Of a DNA stretch of 5,590 bases, positions 1-5,590 are shown piece by piece (position 1 is the stretch's first letter; every line of letters starts with the position of its first letter). The translations under genes were made by a program, and so were the position numbers. Under the pieces are notes generated by a model, which made no database searches, was not told where the DNA came from, and saw nothing but the letters and a program-made list of their open reading frames with translations. Source of the stretch: Oscillospiraceae bacterium (GTDB taxonomy: Bacteria; Bacillota; Clostridia; Oscillospirales; Acutalibacteraceae); the NCBI GenBank assembly GCA_902796295.1, contig CADBOL010000089.1, forward strand, positions 1 to 5,590, read 5' to 3'.

Positions 1-365
1 CCGACGGTTCTCCTCACTGGGGCATGGATATATGCGCTGTCGGCGGAAACACGAGAGGCCGTCCTTTCAATGCTGCACAGGGCGGAAAAGTAATTCTTGC
101 CGTTAATGACGGCAACTGGAATTACGGATTCGGCAACTACTGTGTTATAGACCACGGCGACGGTAAACAGACGCTTTATGCGCACTCCGACAATATCCAG
201 GTTTATGTCGGTCAGATAGTCAAAAAAGGTCAGCAGATAGGCATAGTGGGCGCAACCGGAAACGTTACCGGACCTCACCTTCATTTTGAGGTCAGAATCA
301 AGAACGCAGACGGTTCTGTCAGCAGAGTTAACCCTGCAAATTATGTCAGAAATACTACTGCATAA
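1..365 (+). CDS. M23 (LytM-type) peptidoglycan endopeptidase, C-terminal part, truncated by window edge
   Basis: Reading frame is open from base 3 to a TAA at 363-365, giving 120 visible residues with no start in view. The ATG at 24 is internal, because the zinc-site His precedes it. The M23 zinc and catalytic set is complete: HWGMD (His at 15-17, Asp at 27-29), the YAH His at 183-185, and GPHLHF with His at 276-278 and 282-284. The GNYCVIDHGDG and GQIVKKGQQIGIVGATGN stretches are classic for the LytM beta-barrel. M23 enzymes are zinc hydrolases that cut peptide cross-links in peptidoglycan outside the membrane. Unlike EnvC-type activators, which lack the zinc ligands, this domain should be active. 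The protein ends shortly after the domain (NPANYVRNTTA), so coiled-coil or signal regions would lie upstream, out of view. In Clostridia an M23 gene followed by an S41 gene commonly lies downstream of ftsE-ftsX. That placement is inferred here, since ftsEX is not visible. Confidence 0.95.
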   Translation, partial: DGSPHWGMDICAVGGNTRGRPFNAAQGGKVILAVNDGNWNYGFGNYCVIDHGDGKQTLYAHSDNIQVYVGQIVKKGQQIGIVGATGNVTGPHLHFEVRIKNADGSVSRVNPANYVRNTTA

Positions 366-373
366 TACTATTA

Positions 374-410
374 AAACGCTGATAATCTTTGAATTATCGG
401 CGTTTGATTT
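374..410 (+). terminator. Hairpin between the M23 and S41 genes, possible leaky terminator or attenuator
   Basis: Bases 374-386 pair with 393-405 over 13 bp, including one G-T wobble (380/399), around a 6-base loop (387-392). It begins 8 bases after the M23 stop. The 3' arm ends in TTT followed by GATTT, so the U-tract is interrupted and termination may be partial. The S41 ribosome binding site starts only 10 bases after the stem, which leaves no room for a separate promoter between hairpin and gene. It could instead act as an mRNA processing or 3'-end stabilising structure within an operon. Confidence 0.6.
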
Positions 411-425
411 ATACGGAGTGATCCA

Positions 426-1640
426 ATGAATAAAAAGATATCCGTCGGCATCTGTCTTTCGCTTGTCATAACGGCAATAGCGGCTACATTTGCCATTACA
501 ATGGTGTTTTCAAAACAGATTTACAACGGGATTATAAGCAATATTTCGCAGCGCTCCCAGTCATTTGACAGCGCCGAAGAGATCAACAGGATTATATCCA
601 ATTATTTCTACGGCAATCTGAATGAATACAACAATAATCTCGGATCTTCAATTGCCAAGGGTTACGTCAACGGTCTCAATGATTCGAACAGTCTTTATAT
701 GACAGCCGGTGAATACGAGTCATATAAAAGCAGGATCGAAAACGGTCTTGTTGGCATAGGCGTTGAGGCGTTTTATGATACAGGCAAAAACAGTGCTTAT
801 ATTACATATGTTTATGAGGGGTCCCCGGCAGCAAACGAGGGGCTGACCCCCGGCGATATAATCAATAAAATTGACGGTGAATCAGTCAGACGTTCAAATT
901 ACAACTCGCTTTTCAGCCGTCTTTATTCCGCAAAACTGACAAGTGTATCAATCGAATATACCAGAGATGATGTCACCAAAACCGCTCAGATGCTTTCTGG
1001 CTTCACTATTCCGTCTATTATCTCAAAAATGGGCGGTACAAACGGATATATAAAAATCAGCGGGTTTTATAAGAACACGGCCGATGAGCTTTCAGCTGAA
1101 CTTAATAAGATGAAAGATAACGGCATTGAGTCTGTTGTTATAGATCTCAGAAATACCAGTCAGGGCACTGTAAAATATGCAGCGCAGTCACTCGATGTTA
1201 TTATTCCCAATATTCAGGGATATATTGCCGTGGTCAGGGATAAGAATAATAAAGACAAAGAGGTCTTTTCCGCTCATGAGGGCGATGTCCGTATGAACTA
1301 TGCCGTGCTTATCAACAGCGGAACATCGGGCCCGGCCGAATTATTCGCCTGTGATATGAGAGATATTAACGGTGCAATGCTTTTCGGTATCAACACCTCG
1401 GGTAACGGCACAATGCAGGAGCTCTTTACTCTTGATGACGGCAGCGCAATACTGCTCACTACCGGCCTTGTAATTCCGAAAAACGGTGAGGGCGCCGTGT
1501 ATGACAAGGTCGGCGTTAAACCCGACAGAGATGTTACTCTGCTTGCAGATAATGATGAAATCCTCATGCTTTCTGAAGCGGAGGATAATCAGCTCAGAGA
1601 GGCTCTGAATTATCTCAATTCCGACGGCGGCCAAAGCTGA
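426..1640 (+). CDS. Membrane-anchored PDZ/S41-type (CtpA-like) protein, probably a catalytically inactive pseudoprotease
   Basis: The 404-residue protein starts at ATG 426, with GGAG at 415-418 seven bases upstream. Residues about 6-28 form one hydrophobic signal-anchor, placing the rest outside the membrane. A helical segment (about 45-105) precedes a PDZ domain (about 107-190) with the characteristic GSPAANEGLTPGDIINKIDG. The S41 core (about 205-370) keeps GYIKISGF, IDLRN, AVLINSGT, AELF, DGSAILLTTG and GVKPDRDV. S41 peptidases such as B. subtilis CtpB use a Ser-Lys pair 25 residues apart plus a Gln four residues after the Lys. Aligning TASAAELF to TSGPAELF and YGKGVMQ to SGNGTMQ puts Gly302 at the Ser site and Asn327 at the Lys site, with Gln331 retained. 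The reading frame is intact and the length is normal, so this is not ordinary gene decay. I infer a binding or scaffold role, perhaps toward the adjacent M23 hydrolase. An unusual active enzyme using Ser301 is possible but would lack the Lys base. Confidence 0.9.
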   Translation: MNKKISVGICLSLVITAIAATFAITMVFSKQIYNGIISNISQRSQSFDSAEEINRIISNYFYGNLNEYNNNLGSSIAKGYVNGLNDSNSLYMTAGEYESYKSRIENGLVGIGVEAFYDTGKNSAYITYVYEGSPAANEGLTPGDIINKIDGESVRRSNYNSLFSRLYSAKLTSVSIEYTRDDVTKTAQMLSGFTIPSIISKMGGTNGYIKISGFYKNTADELSAELNKMKDNGIESVVIDLRNTSQGTVKYAAQSLDVIIPNIQGYIAVVRDKNNKDKEVFSAHEGDVRMNYAVLINSGTSGPAELFACDMRDINGAMLFGINTSGNGTMQELFTLDDGSAILLTTGLVIPKNGEGAVYDKVGVKPDRDVTLLADNDEILMLSEAEDNQLREALNYLNSDGGQS

Positions 1641-1662
1641 TTTTTCAATATTTATTATGATT

Positions 1663-1690
1663 AAAACCCGCCTTTTTTCGGCGGGTTTTT
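1663..1690. terminator. Bidirectional rho-independent terminator shared by convergent genes
   Basis: Bases 1663-1672 (AAAACCCGCC) pair perfectly with 1680-1689 (GGCGGGTTTT) around a 7-base T-rich loop. The 10-bp stem has a GC core flanked by an A-run on one side and a T-run on the other, so it provides a U-tract in both directions. It lies 22 bases after the S41 stop on the plus strand and about 10 bases after the deacetylase stop on the minus strand. It should end both transcripts. Confidence 0.93.
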
Positions 1691-1699
1691 ATTTAAGAT

Positions 1700-2401
1700 T
1701 TATTCATTTAGAAGTATTTCTTTATTTGTACCGTAAAAGATATCATCTCTTTTACTGATGAATTCACAGAATTCTTCAAATTTTTTCCAGGTATTTGATA
1801 TGTCGAATTCATATGAATGGCCCCAGATATAGAAAACGGAAGGTTTATCCGGTTTCATCTCAACGAATTCTTTTGCAAGAGCAGTCATTTTATCAAATTC
1901 TCTGAGATGGCATACCGTGGGATTGAATTCAAACAGATTATCCTGCTTTTCAAATGAATAGCTGCTTACCGTGGTTCTGCAGTATCTGACTCCCGTTCCT
2001 TTTCTGATTATCTCGGAAACACGCGAATCAAAGTTTTTGCCGCCTCCGGGATAAGCAAATCCGACAATATCATAACTGGCAATTTCTGAAAGCGCGATTC
2101 TGTCATCTTCAACCTGCCTGATTATCTCATCTTCATCAAGCTCCGTCAGCATTGGGTGGGTGAGCGTGTGCGAAGCAATTTCATGACCTTCATAAATGCC
2201 TTTAATCTCACAGGCGCGGGGTTTGCAGTGCGCAACCGTTACACCGGAGCAAACAAGAGAATTTGACGTTCCCAGAAGACCGGAGTTCAGATTGAATGTA
2301 CATTTCAGAGAGTATTTATTCAGTATTTCTATCAGCCTCTGATCCTGTGTCACTCCGTCATCATAGCTGAAGGTCAGCGCTTTAAGCTTACCGTTGAACA
2401 T
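1700..2401 (-). CDS. Polysaccharide deacetylase family protein (CE4/NodB fold), likely cytoplasmic
   Basis: The protein has 233 residues from the ATG at 2401-2399, chosen because AAGGAG lies seven bases upstream (2414-2409). An in-frame ATG at 2431 would add ten residues but has no ribosome binding site and abuts the ileS terminator hairpin. NodB-fold motifs are visible. Motif 1 is TFSYDDG (Asp14 the likely base, Asp15 a metal ligand). Motif 2 is HEIASHTLTHP (His78 and His82, metal ligands). An AYPGGG loop (116-121) stands where RxPY/W often stands, and GHSYEF (194-199) near the C-terminus supplies the late His (His195). CE4 enzymes remove N- or O-acetyl groups from sugars such as GlcNAc in chitin oligomers, peptidoglycan or xylan; the substrate here cannot be told. 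There is no signal peptide or membrane segment (start MFNGKLKALTF), so it probably acts inside the cell or on imported oligosaccharides. It lies 68 bases downstream of ileS on the same strand, behind a hairpin, with no clear promoter. Confidence 0.9.
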   Translation of the reverse strand: MFNGKLKALTFSYDDGVTQDQRLIEILNKYSLKCTFNLNSGLLGTSNSLVCSGVTVAHCKPRACEIKGIYEGHEIASHTLTHPMLTELDEDEIIRQVEDDRIALSEIASYDIVGFAYPGGGKNFDSRVSEIIRKGTGVRYCRTTVSSYSFEKQDNLFEFNPTVCHLREFDKMTALAKEFVEMKPDKPSVFYIWGHSYEFDISNTWKKFEEFCEFISKRDDIFYGTNKEILLNE

Positions 2402-2408
2402 ATCTGCA

Positions 2409-2414
2409 CTCCTT
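2409..2414 (-). promoter_or_regulatory. Ribosome binding site that fixes the deacetylase start
   Basis: The minus strand reads AAGGAG here, seven bases before the ATG at 2401. This is a near-ideal Shine-Dalgarno sequence. It selects the shorter, 233-residue start over the upstream in-frame ATG at 2431, and this site would lie inside the coding region of that longer form. Confidence 0.9.
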
Positions 2415-2431
2415 AAATATATTATTGGCAT

Positions 2432-2461
2432 AAGAGCGAAACGCGGCAGCGTTTCGCTCTT
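2432..2461 (-). terminator. Hairpin terminator after ileS
   Basis: Bases 2432-2444 pair perfectly with 2449-2461 in a 13-bp stem around a 4-base loop (2445-2448). It begins 8 bases after the ileS stop codon (minus strand TAA at 2472-2470). In the ileS direction the stem ends in CTCTT followed by ATGCC, so the U-tract is short and some readthrough into the downstream deacetylase gene is plausible. The stem itself is strong and GC-containing. Confidence 0.8.
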
Positions 2462-2469
2462 TTATAGTT

Positions 2470-5400
2470 TTACTGATTCTTTTCAACGCCCATAGTAACT
2501 TCTTCACCGTTTATATCAAGCTCGGCTGTGTATGAGCCGCCGGCTCCGGCTATCATTTCGGTTGCAAGAACATCTTTGCTTATACCGTCTTTATTTGCAT
2601 TGAGAATACCGGCTATCTTATCGTTGCCGTCATAGTAGATCCTGATAGTATCCGTTACCTCAAAACCGGCCTTTTTACGCATATCCTGAATCTTTGAAGT
2701 AAGCTCTCTTACATAACCTTCTTCAATAAGCTCAGGTGTAAGATTGGTATCGAGGATAACGGTGATGCCGCTGTCACTCTCAGCCATATATCCCTCTTTC
2801 TGTACGGTTTCAATAAGCAGATCTTCTGCGGCAAGGCTGATTTCATTGCCGTCGGCGTTAATTACAATTGCTCCGCTTGAGTCGAGCTCTGCTTTTGCCT
2901 TTGAGCCGTCAAGAGACTGAAGAGCATTTCTTATTGCTCCTATAAGTTTTCCGTATTTGGGGCCGAGTGTTTTGAGCTGCGGCTTGAAGGAATATGAAAC
3001 ATATGACGAAGAATCATCAACGAATTCAACATTTTTGATGTTGAGTTCCTCTTCGATTATTTCGAGATATTCTTCGGGAAGCACGCGCGGAACGCCGACA
3101 AACATTTTGCCGAGAGGCTGTCTGTTTTTGATATTCGCGGTATTTCTGGCCGCTCTGCCGAGAGCTACAACCTTGAGTACTTCATCCATATAGTTTTCAA
3201 GGTCTTTGTCAATCATGCTTTCATCTGCAACAGGGTAATCGCAGAGATGTATGCTTTCGGGTGCGGAATTGTCAACTGTTCTGACGAGGTTCTGATAAAT
3301 ATCTTCGGTGATGAAGGGAATCATGGGCGCTGCAAGTTTGATGAAGGTTTCAAGCGCTGTGTAGAGAGTCATATATGCGTTGACTTTATCATCATCACCG
3401 GTCTGTTTCCAGAATCTTTCTCTGCCGCGGCGGACATACCAGTTTGAAAGCTCGTCAACAAAGGTCTGAAGCGCTTTGCCGGCTTCGGGAATCTGATATG
3501 TATCGAGGTAATTGTCAACTGTCTTGATGAGAGTATTGAGCCTTGAGAGAAGCCATCTGTCCATAACATTGAGCTTCGAATAATCAAGAGTATGCTCTTT
3601 CGGGTTGAATTTATCAATATCCGCATAGAGAATGTAGAAAGCGTAGGTATTCCAGAGAGTGCCCATAAATTTACGCTGTCCCTCAACAACCGCCTTGTCG
3701 TGGAATCGGTTGGGAAGCCACGGAGCAGAATTGGTATAGAAATACCAGCGGATTGCATCGGCGCCGAGATTTTTCAGAGCATCAAACGGATCAACTGCGT
3801 TGCCCTTTGATTTACTCATCTTCTGACCGTTTTCATCCTGAACCAGTCCTAGAACGATTACGTTTTCATAGGGGGATTTATCAAAAAGGAGTGTTGAGAT
3901 TGCCATAAGAGAATAGAACCATCCTCTTGTCTGGTCAACAGCTTCGGAGATGAACTGAGCGGGGAACTGCTTTTCAAACAGTTCTTTGTTTTCAAAGGGA
4001 TAATGATGCTGAGCGAAAGGCATTGAACCGGAATCATACCAGCAGTCAATAACCTCGGGAACTCTGTGCATTTCCTTGCCGCATTTTTCACATTTTACGG
4101 TTACTGCATCGATATACGGACGGTGAAGCTCAATATCATCCGGGCAGTTATCACTCATCTCTTTGAGCTCTGCTATTGAGCCGATCGCGTGCCTGTGGCC
4201 GCATTCACACTCCCAGATATTGAGCGGAGTGCCCCAGTAACGGTTGCGTGAGATGCCCCAATCCTGTATATTCTTAAGCCAGTCGCCGAATCTTCCGGTG
4301 CCTATGCTTTGAGGAATCCAGTTGACTGTTTCGTTATTCTTTACAAGATTATCCCTTACTGCGGTCATCTTGATAAACCATGATTCTCTCGCGTAATAAA
4401 TCAGCGGAGTGTCGCAGCGCCAGCAGTGAGGATATTCGTGTTCAAATTTAGGAGCGTCAAAGAGCTTGCCATCTTTATCAAGATCAATGAGAATATCTTT
4501 GTCGGCATCCTTGACAAATTTGCCGGCATAAGGAGTTTCGGCGGTCATGTTGCCTTTGCCGTCAACAAACTGAACGAAAGGAAGGTCATACTTTCTGCCG
4601 ACATTGGCGTCGTCCTCGCCGAATGCGGGTGCGATATGGACAATACCGGTACCGTCTGTCATAGTGACATAGCTGTCAACGGTGATGAAATGAGCTTTTT
4701 TGCCCTGCTTTGCGGCGGAGATTCCGGCACACTCAAACAGAGGCTCATACTCCATCCCTTCAAGATCGGTTCCTTTGTATTCTTCAAGTATCTCGTAGGC
4801 TTTTATGCCGTTTTCTTCATCTGCAAGTTTTCCGAGAACGGAATCAAGCAGAGCTTTTGCCATATAATAAGTGTATCCGTCGGCCGCTTTGACTTTTACG
4901 TAAGTCTCATCGGGATTTACGCAAAGAGCAAGGTTTGAAGGCAGAGTCCAGGGTGTGGTTGTCCACGCGAGGAAATACTCATCCGCGTCTTTCTTCTTGA
5001 ATCTTACTACTGCCGAGCGCTCCTTGACGAGCTTGTAGCCCTGTGCCACCTCGTGTGAGGAGAGGGGAGTGCCGCAGCGCGGGCAGTAAGGTACGATTTT
5101 GAAACCCTTATAAAGAAGACCTTTTTCCCATATCTGTTTGAGCGACCACCACTCCGATTCGATGAAATCATTGTGATAGGTAACATAGGGATTATCCATA
5201 TCGGCCCAGAAACCGACAGTACCGGAGAAATCCTCCCACATTCCCTTATATTTCCATACGCTTTCTTTGCAGTATTTGATAAACGGCTCAAGACCGTATT
5301 CTTCTATCTGTTCCTTACCGTTGATGCCGAGCATTTTTTCAACCTCAAGTTCAACGGGCAGGCCGTGAGTATCCCAGCCGGCTTTACGCGGAACATAGTT

Positions 5401-5590
5401 GCCCTTCATTGTGCGGTATCTCGGAATCATATCCTTTATAACTCTGGTGAGCACATGGCCTATATGCGGTTTGCCGTTTGCGGTCGGCGGACCGTCATAG
5501 AATGTATAGGTGGGGCAGCCTTCGCGGTTTTTCATGCTCTTGGTGAAAATATCGTTTTCATTCCAGAAGTCGAGCACAGCCTTTTCGCGG
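2470..5590 (-). CDS. ileS: Isoleucyl-tRNA synthetase, type 2 (eukaryote-like), 5' end beyond window
   Basis: This enzyme charges tRNA-Ile with isoleucine in the cytoplasm. The frame is open to the right edge. A GTG at 5577 is internal, because REKAVLDFW matches the conserved N-terminal region of the family, so the true start should lie a short way outside. About 1,039 residues are visible. Counting from the Val at 5577, they include PHIGH (37-41), GWDTHG (67-72), and the CP1 editing domain with WTTTPWTLPSN (205-214) and GTGIVHIAPAFGEDD (309-323). Next come WGISRNRYWGTP (440-451), paired-Cys sites YCPRCG (164-169), HCWRCD (384-389), CEC (457-459) and CEKCG (496-500), DCWYDSG (511-517) and KMSKS (586-590, bases 3822-3808). 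The anticodon-binding region contains SNWYVRRGRERFW (711-723). A long C-terminal extension without the terminal zinc finger typical of type 1 bacterial IleRS, together with WYVRR, places it in type 2. No frameshift is seen. Confidence 0.98.
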   Translation of the reverse strand, partial: REKAVLDFWNENDIFTKSMKNREGCPTYTFYDGPPTANGKPHIGHVLTRVIKDMIPRYRTMKGNYVPRKAGWDTHGLPVELEVEKMLGINGKEQIEEYGLEPFIKYCKESVWKYKGMWEDFSGTVGFWADMDNPYVTYHNDFIESEWWSLKQIWEKGLLYKGFKIVPYCPRCGTPLSSHEVAQGYKLVKERSAVVRFKKKDADEYFLAWTTTPWTLPSNLALCVNPDETYVKVKAADGYTYYMAKALLDSVLGKLADEENGIKAYEILEEYKGTDLEGMEYEPLFECAGISAAKQGKKAHFITVDSYVTMTDGTGIVHIAPAFGEDDANVGRKYDLPFVQFVDGKGNMTAETPYAGKFVKDADKDILIDLDKDGKLFDAPKFEHEYPHCWRCDTPLIYYARESWFIKMTAVRDNLVKNNETVNWIPQSIGTGRFGDWLKNIQDWGISRNRYWGTPLNIWECECGHRHAIGSIAELKEMSDNCPDDIELHRPYIDAVTVKCEKCGKEMHRVPEVIDCWYDSGSMPFAQHHYPFENKELFEKQFPAQFISEAVDQTRGWFYSLMAISTLLFDKSPYENVIVLGLVQDENGQKMSKSKGNAVDPFDALKNLGADAIRWYFYTNSAPWLPNRFHDKAVVEGQRKFMGTLWNTYAFYILYADIDKFNPKEHTLDYSKLNVMDRWLLSRLNTLIKTVDNYLDTYQIPEAGKALQTFVDELSNWYVRRGRERFWKQTGDDDKVNAYMTLYTALETFIKLAAPMIPFITEDIYQNLVRTVDNSAPESIHLCDYPVADESMIDKDLENYMDEVLKVVALGRAARNTANIKNRQPLGKMFVGVPRVLPEEYLEIIEEELNIKNVEFVDDSSSYVSYSFKPQLKTLGPKYGKLIGAIRNALQSLDGSKAKAELDSSGAIVINADGNEISLAAEDLLIETVQKEGYMAESDSGITVILDTNLTPELIEEGYVRELTSKIQDMRKKAGFEVTDTIRIYYDGNDKIAGILNANKDGISKDVLATEMIAGAGGSYTAELDINGEEVTMGVEKNQ

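Noticed and set aside
395..425. A sigma-70-like promoter just before the S41 gene, using TTGAAT at 389-394 and an AT-rich box near 409-414.
   Set aside because: The spacing would be only 14 bases, the -35 lies in the hairpin, and transcription would start at or after the ribosome binding site.
1298..1634. Two minus-strand open frames of 89 and 97 codons opposite the S41 gene.
   Set aside because: They overlap each other and lie opposite a well-supported gene. They show no recognisable domain, ribosome binding site or independent context; they are antisense shadows.
1760..1930. Five GAATTC hexamers within 171 bases, three of them (1805, 1865, 1925) exactly 60 bases apart, suggesting a repeat array or site cluster.
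   Set aside because: Each encodes a Glu-Phe dipeptide of the deacetylase in frame. The residues between copies show no similarity, so this is codon choice plus chance spacing rather than a repeat.
2402..2431. A ten-residue N-terminal extension of the deacetylase from the ATG at 2431.
   Set aside because: There is no Shine-Dalgarno before it, it abuts the ileS terminator stem, and a near-ideal AAGGAG sits at the right distance from the ATG at 2401.
4426..4938. A 170-codon plus-strand open frame opposite ileS, with smaller ones elsewhere across 2957-5291 on both strands.
   Set aside because: The whole stretch is continuous, highly conserved IleRS coding sequence on the minus strand. The alternative frames have no family resemblance and arise from codon bias.
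5575..5577. GTG as the ileS start codon.
   Set aside because: The upstream codons continue the frame as REKA, matching the conserved region before VLDFW in IleRS. The true start is beyond the window, so the gene is partial.

Overview
The window looks like chromosomal DNA from a low-to-mid GC Firmicute of the class Clostridia, most likely a Ruminococcus/Oscillospirales-type gut anaerobe. This is inferred from four things: strong AAGGAG-like ribosome binding sites, an M23 peptidase followed by an S41-type protein (an order known downstream of ftsE-ftsX in Clostridia), a short CE4 deacetylase starting MFNGK...TFSYDDG, and a long eukaryote-like (type 2) isoleucyl-tRNA synthetase. No species can be named from the sequence alone.

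Layout: the left third reads rightward. It holds the C-terminal 120 residues of an M23 (LytM-type) peptidoglycan endopeptidase (1-365), a 13-bp hairpin (374-405), and a complete 404-residue membrane-anchored PDZ/S41-type protein (426-1640). The right two thirds read leftward. They hold ileS (entering from beyond the right edge, ending at 2470), a hairpin terminator (2432-2461), and a 233-residue polysaccharide deacetylase-family protein (2401-1700). The two convergent units share a bidirectional terminator at 1663-1689. All gaps between genes are under 100 bases. I see no tRNA, rRNA, CRISPR array, insertion sequence or riboswitch.

How the genes fit together: the M23 and S41 genes probably form the tail of a cell-wall/division operon, in which an FtsEX-controlled hydrolase would sit next to a protein that binds or processes envelope proteins. 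ileS is housekeeping. The deacetylase gene lies downstream of ileS with no visible promoter of its own and may depend on readthrough.

The most notable observation is that the S41 protein keeps the family fold signatures but has lost both catalytic residues. The Ser position is Gly302 and the Lys position is Asn327, at exactly the expected 25-residue spacing, and the accompanying Gln331 is retained. It therefore looks like a pseudoprotease beside an M23 enzyme whose zinc and catalytic residues are all intact. The remainder of the window is ordinary.
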